From Pseudomonadota bacterium (lineage in GTDB: Bacteria; Pseudomonadota; Gammaproteobacteria; Steroidobacterales; Woeseiaceae), in NCBI GenBank assembly GCA_022563255.1, contig JADFNS010000001.1, positions 1-64,000 on the forward strand: a stretch of 64,000 nucleotides of DNA. Reading direction: 5' to 3'. The position numbers were made by a program, and so were the translations under genes. A model generated the notes under the pieces. That model did no database searches. It was given only the letters and a program-made list of their open reading frames with translations, and was not told where the DNA came from. Shown piece by piece: positions 45,440 through 55,220 of the stretch (positions are counted from its first letter, which is position 1; every line of letters begins with the position of its first letter).

Positions 45440-47479
45440 ATGACTAACGAGTTAGCCCTGTGGCTCTCGATCGGTGCGGGTTTACTCGCCCTGATTTTTG
45501 GAATTTTTTCAACTCACTGGATTCTCAAACAGCCCGCCGGTAACAGCCGCATGCAGGAAATCCAGGCGGCGATCCAGGAAGGCGCAAATGCCTACATGAA
45601 TCGTCAATACATGACGATCGGCGCGGTTGGTGTCGTCATGTTTGTCGTCCTGGGCTTCGTACTCAAGTGGCCTACAGCAATCGGTTTTGCCATCGGCGCC
45701 ATCCTCTCGGCAGTTGCCGGTTACATCGGCATGTTTGTCTCGGTTCGCGCCAACGTTCGCACGGCCGAGGCGGCGACCAAAGGCGTCGACCCGGCGCTCA
45801 ACATCGCATTCCGCGGCGGCGCGATCACGGGCATGCTCGTTGTCGGACTTGGCCTTTTGGGCGTCGCTGGCTACTACATGGTTCTCCTGAATATCGGTAC
45901 ACCCACAAACGAAGCGATCCATGCGCTTGTCGGTCTGGCGTTCGGCGGCTCACTGATTTCCATCTTCGCCCGGTTGGGTGGTGGCATCTTCACCAAAGGC
46001 GCTGACGTTGGCGCCGACCTCGTCGGCAAACTCGAAGCCGGAATTCCGGAAGACGATCCTCGTAATCCCGCCGTTATCGCAGATAACGTCGGTGACAACG
46101 TTGGTGATTGCGCGGGAATGGCGGCTGACCTGTTCGAAACCTATGCGGTTACGATCATTGCCACGATGTTGCTCGGCGGGCTTATCGCGGCGAACTACGG
46201 CGCCACGGCGATTGTCTATCCTTTGGTGCTCGGCGCTGTTTCGATCGTCGCATCCATCATCGGTACGTTTTTCGTCAAGACGTCCGACGGCGGCAAAATT
46301 ATGGGCGCCCTCTACAAGGGCATGATCGTTGCAGGCGGTCTTGCGGCTATTGCGTTCTACTTTGTTACGACCAGGATGTTCGCAGGCAACGCCGCCGCGA
46401 TGAGCATTTACTACTCGGCCCTTATCGGTCTTGCTCTGACGGCAGCTTTGGTTGTCATCACCGAGTACTACACGAGCACCGAGTACAAACCGGTAAGAAC
46501 GATTGCTGAAGCGTCACTCACCGGCGCGGCCACGAACATAATCGCCGGTCTCGGAATCTCGATGAAAGCGACCGCCCTGCCCGTACTGGCCGTTTGTGCC
46601 AGCATCTGGGGCGCGTTCCAACTGGCTCCCGAAGGCGTCGAGCTCGGCGGCCTTTACAACATCGCCATCGCTGCAACAGCGATGCTGTCGATGACCGGCG
46701 TTATCGTTGCTCTGGATGCGTTTGGCCCAATTACCGACAACGCGGGCGGTATCGCCGAGATGGCTGACCTCCCACCGGAAGTTCGTAAGGTCACCGACCA
46801 GCTCGACGCTGTCGGCAACACGACCAAGGCGGTCACCAAGGGCTACGCCATCGGTTCTGCCGGACTCGCCGCACTGGTGCTGTTTGCGGACTATACGCAC
46901 GCGCTGGATGCTGCCGGCATCGACGCCGTGTTCGACCTCAATAATCACATGGTCATTATCGGCTTGTTCATCGGCGGCATGGTGCCATTCCTGTTCGCTG
47001 CGATGGCGATGGAAGCCGTAGGCCGGGCTGCCGGTTCCGTGGTGGAGGAAGTACGCCGCCAGTTCAGAGAAATCGAAGGCATCATGGATGGCACAGGCAA
47101 GCCCGACTACAGTCGCGCCGTCGATCTCCTGACCAAGTCGGCGATCAAGGAAATGATCTTGCCCAGTTTACTGCCGATTCTGGCGCCGCTGGTCGTTGGC
47201 TTGTTGCTGGGACCGGAAGCGCTCGGCGGACTGCTTCTCGGCACAATCGTGACGGGTCTGTTTCTCGCTATTTCGATGACAGCCGGTGGTGGTGCCTGGG
47301 ATAACGCCAAGAAGTACATCGAAGACGGTCATTGCGGCGGCAAAGGCTCTGCCGCGCACACCGCTGCCGTGACGGGCGACACCGTGGGCGATCCGTACAA
47401 GGATACGGCCGGACCTGCGATCAATCCTTTGATCAAGATCATCAACATCGTTGCCCTGCTCATGGTGCCGCTGTTGTAA
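45440..47479 (+). CDS. hppA: K+-independent H+-translocating membrane pyrophosphatase
   Basis: The pump couples PPi hydrolysis to proton transport across the inner membrane. About 16 helices span 679 residues. The PPi/Mg site is [20 protein letters not shown] with [19 protein letters not shown]. In [16 protein letters not shown] the Lys replaces the Ala of K+-dependent enzymes, which marks the K+-independent class. AGGAGACAG precedes the ATG. It lies 130 bp after pfp. Confidence 0.96.
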   Translation: MTNELALWLSIGAGLLALIFGIFSTHWILKQPAGNSRMQEIQAAIQEGANAYMNRQYMTIGAVGVVMFVVLGFVLKWPTAIGFAIGAILSAVAGYIGMFVSVRANVRTAEAATKGVDPALNIAFRGGAITGMLVVGLGLLGVAGYYMVLLNIGTPTNEAIHALVGLAFGGSLISIFARLGGGIFTKGADVGADLVGKLEAGIPEDDPRNPAVIADNVGDNVGDCAGMAADLFETYAVTIIATMLLGGLIAANYGATAIVYPLVLGAVSIVASIIGTFFVKTSDGGKIMGALYKGMIVAGGLAAIAFYFVTTRMFAGNAAAMSIYYSALIGLALTAALVVITEYYTSTEYKPVRTIAEASLTGAATNIIAGLGISMKATALPVLAVCASIWGAFQLAPEGVELGGLYNIAIAATAMLSMTGVIVALDAFGPITDNAGGIAEMADLPPEVRKVTDQLDAVGNTTKAVTKGYAIGSAGLAALVLFADYTHALDAAGIDAVFDLNNHMVIIGLFIGGMVPFLFAAMAMEAVGRAAGSVVEEVRRQFREIEGIMDGTGKPDYSRAVDLLTKSAIKEMILPSLLPILAPLVVGLLLGPEALGGLLLGTIVTGLFLAISMTAGGGAWDNAKKYIEDGHCGGKGSAAHTAAVTGDTVGDPYKDTAGPAINPLIKIINIVALLMVPLL

Positions 47480-47500
47480 CGACGTACCTGACGCAGCGCC

Positions 47501-48622
47501 TTGAAGAAAATCGTAGTCATAGGTGGAACCGGCCATTTCGGCGGCAGATTTTGCCGCCGGATGCTTGGCGAGAAGAATACCGCCCTGATAGTCACAAGTC
47601 GTAGCGAGGTCCGTGCGCAAGAACTCGCAAAGGAGCTGCGCAATCAACGCCCAGGCACGGTCGTCAGCGGGGTCCGTCTGGACCTGTCGTCGCCGGATTT
47701 CAGTGATGATTTGAAATCACTGCGGCCCGATATCGTGGTGCATACGGCGGGACCCTTTCAGGGGCAAGACTACCGAGTCGCCAAAGCATGTGTCGACCTG
47801 GGCAGCCATTACATCGATCTTGCGGATGGACGGGACTTCGTGCAAGGCTTCGACACGCTGCACGAACAAGCCAGGCGCCACGACGTTTTACTGGTATCGG
47901 GCGCCAGCACTTTGCCAGGCCTTTCCAGCGCGGTTATCGACCTGCTGCGGGATCGTTTCGAGTCAATTCTCGACATTGAAATCTCAATCGCTCCTGCTCA
48001 TCAAACGCCTCGCGGCACGGGCACGATAGCCGCGGTGCTGAGCTATTGCGGCAAGCCGTTTGACGTCCTTGTCAACGGCGACTGGGTGACGATGCATGGG
48101 TGGCAAAATATGCGCACGCAACAATATCCAGGATTGGGTGCAAGACTCTCCGGCGCATGCGACGTGCCCGATCTGGGTTTGTTGCCAACCTATGTGGCTG
48201 GCTTGAGGACTGTCACATTCCACGCGTCCCTGGAAGCGAAATGGGAACAGGTCGCGCTATGGGCAATGGCGTGGGCGACCCGGGCTGGCCTGGTCAAAGA
48301 ATGGCGCGGCTTTATTCCCGCCTTCCGATGGATCAGCGACAGGCTGATTGGATGGGGCTCGGATGCGGGCGGAATGCGAATCACATTGTCGGGAACAGGA
48401 ACGGACCGGACCCCCAAAACTGCAACCTGGTATTTGACCGCGCGTCAAAATCACGGTCCCGAGATTCCCTGTAGTCCTGCGCTGATACTCGCCCGAAAAT
48501 TGGTGGCCGGCGAAATTTCGGTGCGTGGCGCTTATCCCTGTTTGGGCATGTTCACGATGGCCGAATTTGACGCCGAGGTGTCTGCATTGGATATTCACTG
48601 GAACATTGATGAGACCGCTTAA
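47501..48622 (+). CDS. Saccharopine dehydrogenase-like NAD(P)-binding protein
   Basis: A 373-residue protein with N-terminal Rossmann fold ([20 protein letters not shown]) and the family segments [20 protein letters not shown] and [14 protein letters not shown], then [16 protein letters not shown]. These match saccharopine dehydrogenase-like reductases of unknown substrate. The start is a TTG 22 bp after hppA. The C-terminal half is family-poor. Its transcript probably includes the following DUF2269 gene, 3 bp downstream. Confidence 0.85.
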   Translation: MKKIVVIGGTGHFGGRFCRRMLGEKNTALIVTSRSEVRAQELAKELRNQRPGTVVSGVRLDLSSPDFSDDLKSLRPDIVVHTAGPFQGQDYRVAKACVDLGSHYIDLADGRDFVQGFDTLHEQARRHDVLLVSGASTLPGLSSAVIDLLRDRFESILDIEISIAPAHQTPRGTGTIAAVLSYCGKPFDVLVNGDWVTMHGWQNMRTQQYPGLGARLSGACDVPDLGLLPTYVAGLRTVTFHASLEAKWEQVALWAMAWATRAGLVKEWRGFIPAFRWISDRLIGWGSDAGGMRITLSGTGTDRTPKTATWYLTARQNHGPEIPCSPALILARKLVAGEISVRGAYPCLGMFTMAEFDAEVSALDIHWNIDETA

Positions 48623-48625
48623 AAA

Positions 48626-49087
48626 GTGACCTCCTATCTCTGGATAAAATTGCTGCACATTCTGAGTGCCACCGTATTGTTTGGCACTGGAATGGGCACT
48701 GCGTTCTTCATGTTGCGGGCATATCTCAGCCACAACGACGAGGCGATGGCCGTTACAACCCAAAATGTCGTGCTCGCAGACTGGGTATTCACAACGCCGG
48801 CCATTGTCGTTCAATTGCTAACCGGACTGTGGCTGACGAAGAAACTCAATATCCCTTTCGAATCCACATGGTTCATCGCCGTAATTTCCCTGTACGTTCT
48901 TGTTGGCGTTTGCTGGCTGCCGGTCGTCCGGATTCAAATCCGTATACGCGATCTGATCGCCGACGGAGCCAACCGAGACGACTACAGAAAATTGATGCAG
49001 GCATGGTGCGCTTTGGGAGTGCCTGCCTTCAGCGCCATTATCGTTCTTTTCTTCCTGATGGTTGCAAAATCCGGCGCCTACGCCTGA
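48626..49087 (+). CDS. DUF2269 family integral membrane protein
   Basis: A 153-residue protein with four helices. SYLWIKLLHILSATVLFGTG followed by GTAFFMLRAY and the later TTPAIVVQLLTGLWL are typical of DUF2269 proteins, whose function is unknown. The conserved His in the first helix (KLLHIL) is a possible cofactor ligand in such proteins, though this is not shown. The start is GTG. Immediate coupling to the reductase-like gene suggests a shared, unknown role. Confidence 0.82.
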   Translation: MTSYLWIKLLHILSATVLFGTGMGTAFFMLRAYLSHNDEAMAVTTQNVVLADWVFTTPAIVVQLLTGLWLTKKLNIPFESTWFIAVISLYVLVGVCWLPVVRIQIRIRDLIADGANRDDYRKLMQAWCALGVPAFSAIIVLFFLMVAKSGAYA

Positions 49088-49102
49088 AGTCTGCTGCAAC
49101 CC

Positions 49103-51433
49103 CTACGGATTCAAAGCACGGTAAGTACGCGACGCAGACGCGGTACCCAACCTGACCGGCGGATCCACGAAGAAGCCCTGAACAAAATCAACGCCCGCGT
49201 CGCGTAGCCAGTCGAAGTCTTCCTGATGCTCGACCTGCTCCGCCACAACACGAAATTGCATGGTTCGCGCCAGCTTGATCATCGCCGCCACCATTTCCTG
49301 ATTCACAAGATCGGTGCGCAGATTGCGCGTGTAAGTGCCGTCGATCTTCAGGTAATCGATCGGCAAATGCTTGAGACTCGAAAACGAACCCAGACCACTG
49401 CCAAAGTCGTCCAGGGAGAACTCGCAGCCGATGCCATGCAGCACCTCGATAAAGCGCTGCGCATGCTGGACGTTTGCAAGAATAGCGGCCTCGGTCACTT
49501 CAAAACAGATGCTTTCCGGCGAGACGTTGGAACGATCCAGCGCATCCACCACGAATCCAAGAAACGATTCGTCACCGAGCGTCTGGCTTGACAAATTGAT
49601 CGCGCAGCAGCGATTTTCCGGCAGCTTTATCTCACCACCTACGATGGCGCCCAAAGTTGCGTTAATAACCCAGCGGTCAATTTGCGGCATCATCTGATAG
49701 CGTTCGGCGGGACGCAGGAATTCGGCCGTATTCGAAGATCGGCCGCGATCGTCGCCCAGACGGATCAAAACCTCGACGCACGGACCGGAATCCGCCTGGC
49801 CGCTCATCGAGATGATCGGTTGCACAGCAAGCGCGAAACCGTCTTCATGCAACGCAGTCTGCAGCTGCCGCAGCCATTGAATATCGCCGCGGTCCCTGGC
49901 AATGACTTCGTCGCGCGCGGAATAGACATGCACCTGCCCTTTGCCCTGTTGTTTGGCCATATAGCAAGCCGAATCCGCTGCGCTCATGACGTCCTGCAGC
50001 GTGCCGCTGACATGGCTGATCTCGACCAGACCGATCGAAACGCCAATGTTGAATATCTTGTCTTTCCAGACAAATCGGTAACCGGCGACGGCGTTGCAGA
50101 TATCGCCCGCAATCTGCCGCGCCTTGTCGATAGGGCAGCCGATCAACAACGCACCAAATTCGTCACCGCCCAGACGGCCGATGAAGTCCGAATCACGAAC
50201 CTGCTCTTTGATCAGTGCCGCGACTTCGCGCAGCATGTTGTCGCCGGCCAGATGACCGCAGCTATCGTTAACAGCCTTAAATCGATCGAGGTCCATGTAT
50301 AACACCATGTGCATGGCCTCCTCCGCGTGCGCCGTATCCATCGCCTCATCAAGGCGCCGTTCAAACTCACGACGATTGATCAGACCTGTCAGCGGATCGT
50401 GCGTCGCCTGATACGACATCTTGCGCGTCAGTCCGCGCAGCTCGGTAACGTCATGGAACACGACGACCGTCCCGGCGATACTGTTGCCCGGGCCCCTGAC
50501 CGGCGAAGCCGTGATTTCGACGGAGTGTTCGCGTTCACCATCGGCGATGACCATGACCGCGCGCCGCCCCATATTGACGCGCCGCCGCATGGCGAGACAC
50601 CGCTCGACGGGGTCGCCGAGCGGACGACGATCCGCATCGTCAACGAGGGTGAACAGCTCCCCGATGCGATGCCCCGATGCTTCATCCCGACTGACACCAA
50701 TCAAGGTCTCGGCCGCGAAATTCATATAATCGATGCGACCGTCGTTGTCGGTCGTGATCACGCCTTCGGCGATGGACTCCAATGTGTACTGGGCCTGACG
50801 CTTGCTGCGCGACAGCGACACTTCGAGGCTCTTGCGGTGACTCACATCTCGGGCAACGGTCAGAATCGCGCGGTTTCCCTTGTACTCGATATTCGAACTT
50901 TGCGCCTCGACCCACAAGCCGGCCTGGTCACCATTGATGAGTTGAATCTCTATTCGTTGCGGCACCTCTTCGCCCGCCAGCCGTTTGGCAATCATTTTCT
51001 TGAACAACGCGCGATAGGCCGGCTTTACCAGGTCCGAAATTTCCCGCCCAACCAGTTGCTCCGGTTGCAAACCGACAAGGCTGGATGCTGACTCGTTAGC
51101 CAACATTATTTTCTCATCGTGAATAATTACGATCTCGGGTAGCGTCTGTGCAAAATCTGTGAAGAGACGGTCCCTGACCTGAATCTTTTCGTCGCGCTCG
51201 CCAAGCGCATCGAACAAACGATTCACGGTCTGTGCTATTTGTGCCGTCGCGGCATCAGCGGGAACGGTCAGACGATGGCCAACAGACGCGTTTCCGGATG
51301 CTTCGAGCATTTCGTCATTGAGCCTCTGCACCCTGCGAACGAGTTTGCGCCGCGCCAGCCACGACCAAAGGCCCACGACGAATGCGAGCGAAGCAACCGA
51401 TGCGAGTACGACAATGATTTCAAGTGGCGACAT
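49103..51433 (-). CDS. PAS-PAS-GGDEF-EAL membrane protein (c-di-GMP turnover)
   Basis: One N-terminal helix (LEIIVVLASVASLAFVVGLW) precedes PAS domains (about 90-205 and 215-330), a GGDEF domain (about 345-505) and an EAL domain (about 520-770). RLGGDEFGALL is a full diguanylate cyclase site, with an inhibitory RxxD (RDSD) five residues upstream. The EAL domain reads CVEVLIRL, the common EVL variant. It keeps AINLSSQTL, CFEVTE, LDDFGSGLG, LKIDGTY and the VQGFF glutamine, so phosphodiesterase activity is plausible. It has 776 residues. Net direction cannot be told from sequence. Confidence 0.94.
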   Translation of the reverse strand: MSPLEIIVVLASVASLAFVVGLWSWLARRKLVRRVQRLNDEMLEASGNASVGHRLTVPADAATAQIAQTVNRLFDALGERDEKIQVRDRLFTDFAQTLPEIVIIHDEKIMLANESASSLVGLQPEQLVGREISDLVKPAYRALFKKMIAKRLAGEEVPQRIEIQLINGDQAGLWVEAQSSNIEYKGNRAILTVARDVSHRKSLEVSLSRSKRQAQYTLESIAEGVITTDNDGRIDYMNFAAETLIGVSRDEASGHRIGELFTLVDDADRRPLGDPVERCLAMRRRVNMGRRAVMVIADGEREHSVEITASPVRGPGNSIAGTVVVFHDVTELRGLTRKMSYQATHDPLTGLINRREFERRLDEAMDTAHAEEAMHMVLYMDLDRFKAVNDSCGHLAGDNMLREVAALIKEQVRDSDFIGRLGGDEFGALLIGCPIDKARQIAGDICNAVAGYRFVWKDKIFNIGVSIGLVEISHVSGTLQDVMSAADSACYMAKQQGKGQVHVYSARDEVIARDRGDIQWLRQLQTALHEDGFALAVQPIISMSGQADSGPCVEVLIRLGDDRGRSSNTAEFLRPAERYQMMPQIDRWVINATLGAIVGGEIKLPENRCCAINLSSQTLGDESFLGFVVDALDRSNVSPESICFEVTEAAILANVQHAQRFIEVLHGIGCEFSLDDFGSGLGSFSSLKHLPIDYLKIDGTYTRNLRTDLVNQEMVAAMIKLARTMQFRVVAEQVEHQEDFDWLRDAGVDFVQGFFVDPPVRLGTASASRTYRALNP

Positions 51434-51696
51434 TCAGAGCCCAGATCCGGACGCAAAAACTCCAGATATAGTCAAGTTAGCGATGTTCATTTGTTATTAT
51501 CAGGCTCATTACATAACTTCGCGAACGAAGATATGAGGGTCGAAAAACTTACATAAACCGAGCAACTGTAAGCATATCCCAGCGAAGTGACGACACTGCG
51601 GCGATTCACCATAATTCGGGAAGAGCTTCTTGTTCAATCTTCGACAATGTGACTCGATTTCTCTTAAAAATCCACGATTTACAGGCAGCACCAAAC

Positions 51697-52347
51697 ATGA
51701 ACACCGATTTTTCCCGTCAACAAATGATCAAACAGCAGGTTCGCGCCTGGGACGTTCTCGACAAAAACGTCCTGACAGTGCTCGATGAGGTTCCTCGCGA
51801 GCAGTTCGTACCGGACAAATTTTCAGCATTGGCGTTCGCGGACACGGAGCTTCCTCTCGCGCACGGCCAGTCCATGATGACGCCGACAATTGAAGGTCGG
51901 GTCTTGCAGGCACTCGGACTGTCCGGCGGCGAAAAAGTCCTCGAGATCGGAACCGGCAGCGGATTCTTGACTGCCTGCCTCGCCAAGCTTTCGGCACATG
52001 TAACCAGCGTTGATTTGTACGACGATTTTCTCGACTCTGCAGAACAAAGACTTGCAGCATGTGGCATCGACAATGTCGATCTGATGCAGATGAACGCCAT
52101 TGAGGAACTACCGGACGGAACATTCGACGCCATAGCGGTCACGGGATCAATTCAACCATTCGATCCACGATATGTCGATGCACTCAGTATCGGCGGCCGC
52201 TTGTTTGTCATTGTCGGCGACGCGCCGGCCATGATCGCCAAGCGAGTCCTGCGAACCGATGAGAACGACTGGCAAAGTGATACATTATTCGAAACCAATC
52301 TGGCCGCATTGGTCGATGGAGCATTACCCGAGCGGTTTTCGTTTTGA
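51697..52347 (+). CDS. pcm: Protein-L-isoaspartate O-methyltransferase family protein
   Basis: A 216-residue methyltransferase of the Pcm family. The N-terminus has ARQQM-like NTDFSRQQMIKQQVRAWDVL; PREQFVPDKFSALAFADTEL and GQSMMTPTIEGRVLQALGL match the isoaspartate-binding segment; motif I is VLEIGTGSGFLTACLA. It lies just upstream of tolC, an arrangement found in several gammaproteobacteria. The ATG at 51697 is preferred to one 16 codons earlier. Divergence from E. coli Pcm leaves some doubt about substrate. Confidence 0.88.
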   Translation: MNTDFSRQQMIKQQVRAWDVLDKNVLTVLDEVPREQFVPDKFSALAFADTELPLAHGQSMMTPTIEGRVLQALGLSGGEKVLEIGTGSGFLTACLAKLSAHVTSVDLYDDFLDSAEQRLAACGIDNVDLMQMNAIEELPDGTFDAIAVTGSIQPFDPRYVDALSIGGRLFVIVGDAPAMIAKRVLRTDENDWQSDTLFETNLAALVDGALPERFSF

Positions 52348-52490
52348 AGACGGGAAAACACACGACAGGCGAAACCAGTTACGTTCTTGTTGCATCTAAT
52401 GGCAGAGCCAAGATAATCCAACTGATTTAGTGATATAGTAGACTATAACACCTTGATCTCCGTTGCAGATCATTTCCGGAACGGCAAAAT

Positions 52491-53912
52491 ATGAAAAACA
52501 CGAAATATAGGCATATCGTATTGTTTGCACTGGGCGCCCTTTCACTGTCTGGCCCGGTCCACGCGACCTCGCTTCTGGAGGTCTATCAACAGGCGCTGCA
52601 AGGCGATCCGCAGATCCACGAAGCCGAAGCACGCCGGCTGGCAGCGCTGGAGGCTAAACCGCAGGCCCGCGGCGCTTTGCTCCCGCAGCTTTCACTGTCG
52701 GGTGACATAACACGGACCGATTTTGGCGGCACGAGTATCGAGATTGATTCAGACGGTTCTATCGGATCGCTGGTATCTGCTTCTGAATCAACCACCACGC
52801 GTTGGCAGTTCAGCCTGCGCCAGACTTTATTTCGCTGGGACCAGCTTGTAGGCCTGCGTCGTGCCAATAAGATTGTTGCGAAAGCCGAGGCACAAAGGGA
52901 GTTTGCGCAACAGGATTTGATTGTGCGCGTCGCGCAACGCTACTTCGATGTGCTGGCTGCCGAAGACAGGCTGACCTCGATCAACGCGGACCGCAGAGCG
53001 ATTGCGCGCCGTCTGGAGCAAGCCAGGCAACGATTCGAGGTCGGCCTGATCGCGATCACCGACGTGCAAGAATCGCAAGCCGCTTACGATAAGTCCGTCG
53101 CGGACGAAATCGGGGCCAAACGATCGCTGGCAACGACGCGCGAGTTTCTGCGTGAGATCACGGGCGAATACGTGTCAAATCTTGACGCGCCTGGAGATGA
53201 TTTTCCGTTGTTGAATCCGGAGCCAAATATTGAGGCTCGCTGGATCAAAATGTCGCTGAGTCAGAACCTGAATCTTGTCGCCAGCCGTCTGGACGAACGG
53301 CTCGCTCGCGACGAAATATCTTTCCGGCGTAACGGCCATTACCCGAGCGTTGAACTGGTCGCAAGCACCGGGCGACAGGACACGACCGCGGACCGCAGTT
53401 TCAATAACGGACCTTTCATCCCCGCCGACAGCGATGGCAGAAGCGACAGCATTGGCGTGCAATTCAACCTGCCTCTGTTCACCGGTGGCAGCACGACCTC
53501 GCGAGTGCGTGAGGCCGTTTATCTGCACCGCGCCAGTCGCGAACAACTACAGCGCATATCACGCGAGACCGAGCGACAGGCGCGCGATGCGTTTCTTGGC
53601 GTCCTCTCGGAAATCAGTCGCGTGAAAGCGCTAAAACAGGCCGTGGCATCCAGCAAAACGGCTTTACAAGCGACGCAGGCCGGCTACGACGTCGGCACTC
53701 GCACAATCGTCGAGGTGTTGAACTCACAGTTTGCACTGTATGCATCGATTACGAATCACTATCAAAGCCGTTACGACTACATTTTGAACGTTCTGCGCCT
53801 GAAACAGGCCGCAGGATCGCTGCGAGTGCAGGATCTCGAGCAAATCGACCAGTGGTTGAAAAATCGTCCGACGCCAGAAGAAGCACTGGCGGCTGGTGAG
53901 GAAACTTCCTAG
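52491..53912 (+). CDS. tolC: TolC-type outer-membrane efflux channel
   Basis: A signal peptide (YRHIVLFALGALSLSGPVHA) precedes two outer-membrane-efflux repeats. The first has LLEVYQQALQGDPQIHEAEA and LFRWDQLVGLRRANKIV; the second has LFTGGSTTSRVREAVYLHRA and GYDVGTRTIVEVLNSQFAL. It has 473 residues. TolC trimers serve type I secretion and multidrug pumps; no pump partner lies next to it. A TATAAC at about 52442 may be its -10 box. The last 4 bp overlap the end of convergent waaA. Confidence 0.95.
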   Translation: MKNTKYRHIVLFALGALSLSGPVHATSLLEVYQQALQGDPQIHEAEARRLAALEAKPQARGALLPQLSLSGDITRTDFGGTSIEIDSDGSIGSLVSASESTTTRWQFSLRQTLFRWDQLVGLRRANKIVAKAEAQREFAQQDLIVRVAQRYFDVLAAEDRLTSINADRRAIARRLEQARQRFEVGLIAITDVQESQAAYDKSVADEIGAKRSLATTREFLREITGEYVSNLDAPGDDFPLLNPEPNIEARWIKMSLSQNLNLVASRLDERLARDEISFRRNGHYPSVELVASTGRQDTTADRSFNNGPFIPADSDGRSDSIGVQFNLPLFTGGSTTSRVREAVYLHRASREQLQRISRETERQARDAFLGVLSEISRVKALKQAVASSKTALQATQAGYDVGTRTIVEVLNSQFALYASITNHYQSRYDYILNVLRLKQAAGSLRVQDLEQIDQWLKNRPTPEEALAAGEETS

Positions 53913-55198
53913 AAAGACTGCATCTGATCGAGCTTTCCCTCGACGAGCAGCGGCTCGAGCAGCACCAGGAGCCGCGCGAGGGAGCCGCGATTCTGCTCAA
54001 GTACCAGTCGTCCGTTTGCGCCGAGCCTCCCGGCCGCGACAGGATCGTGGATCAGGTCGGCGACCACCTCGGCCAGTTCATCACCGTTGGCAACCATTCG
54101 ACAAGCACCAAGCTCCACAAACTTCTCGACGATATCCACTGAATTGAAGACGTGCGGCCCCGAAATTATGGGCAAACCCTGAGACGCCGGTTCCAGCATA
54201 TTGTGTCCGCCAACGGGCACGAGACTACCGCCCACAAATGCGATGTCGCTGGCCGCATAAAATAACGGCACCTCGCCCATCGTATCCAGAAGGAAAACCT
54301 CGGTCGAAGCACGACAGGCCTGGTTATCGGATCTCGAAATTACCCTGAACGCCTGCTTCACAATGAGGCCGCGAACCGCGCTGAATCGCTCAGGATGACG
54401 CGGCACAAGAATCAACAGCAAGTCAGGATATTCTTTGAGCAAGGTCCTGTGCGCAGCCAGAACCTGCTGTTCTTCTCCGTCGTGGGTGCTCGCTGCTATC
54501 CAGACAGGACGTTCGCCAAACAACTCACCCCTGAGCAATGCGCCTTGACCCGCGATATCGGGGTCGGGCTCAACGTCGAATTTGATGTTCCCGGTAACCC
54601 AGGTGCGCACGGCGCTGGCGCCGAGTTCGAGAAACCTGTCCGCATCTGCCTGGCTTTGCGCCGCAATGATGATGCCGAACGCCAAAGTTTCGCGAATAAG
54701 CGGCATCATTCGCCGATATCCGGGAACCGACTTTGGCGAGATTCGTGCGCTGACCAGGATCAGGGGAATCTTGCGGATACCGCAGCCGCGATACAAATTC
54801 GGCCATATCTCCGTTTCCATGATCATGGCCGCCTGTGGGCGAACCGATGCGAAAAAACTCCTGATTGCATGCGGAAACTCGAACGGCATGTAGCAGTGCT
54901 GAACCTGGTCGCCAAAAAGTGCGGTGACGCGAGACGCCCCTGTCGGTGTCACGGTTGTGACCAACAAATTCTGATTCGGGAATCGCTCGATGAGCGCATG
55001 AATCAGTGGAACTGCGGCCTGTACCTCGCCCACCGAAACAGCGTGAACCCAGATGCAACCGTCGATCTTGGGGAAACCAAAGCCGATACGCTGGCCCAGA
55101 CGATCCAGGTATGCGCGGTTACTGATGCCCCGAATCAACCAGTACAGGGCGAACGGAATCAGCAATATATAAATGAGCAGGTTGTATAGGATTCGCAC
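53909..55198 (-). CDS. waaA: 3-deoxy-D-manno-octulosonic acid transferase
   Basis: WaaA adds Kdo to lipid IVA on the inner membrane face. A short N-terminal anchor (LIYILLIPFALYWLIRG) is followed by the GT30 domain with the catalytic glutamate in VHAVSVGEVQAA and the CMP-Kdo region FVGGSLVPVGGHNMLEPA. It has 429 residues. Its donor is built by KdsD and KdsC encoded elsewhere in the window. hldE is 22 bp upstream, so the two inner-core genes form a unit. Confidence 0.96.
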   Translation of the reverse strand: MRILYNLLIYILLIPFALYWLIRGISNRAYLDRLGQRIGFGFPKIDGCIWVHAVSVGEVQAAVPLIHALIERFPNQNLLVTTVTPTGASRVTALFGDQVQHCYMPFEFPHAIRSFFASVRPQAAMIMETEIWPNLYRGCGIRKIPLILVSARISPKSVPGYRRMMPLIRETLAFGIIIAAQSQADADRFLELGASAVRTWVTGNIKFDVEPDPDIAGQGALLRGELFGERPVWIAASTHDGEEQQVLAAHRTLLKEYPDLLLILVPRHPERFSAVRGLIVKQAFRVISRSDNQACRASTEVFLLDTMGEVPLFYAASDIAFVGGSLVPVGGHNMLEPASQGLPIISGPHVFNSVDIVEKFVELGACRMVANGDELAEVVADLIHDPVAAGRLGANGRLVLEQNRGSLARLLVLLEPLLVEGKLDQMQSF

Positions 55199-55220
55199 GG
55201 TTGCCCCGGTACGTCACGCG

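Noticed and set aside
49770-49810. Loss of the EAL signature (EVL) as proof of an inactive phosphodiesterase domain
   Set aside because: EVL is a common variant, and the other metal and catalytic residues are present, so inactivity cannot be claimed.
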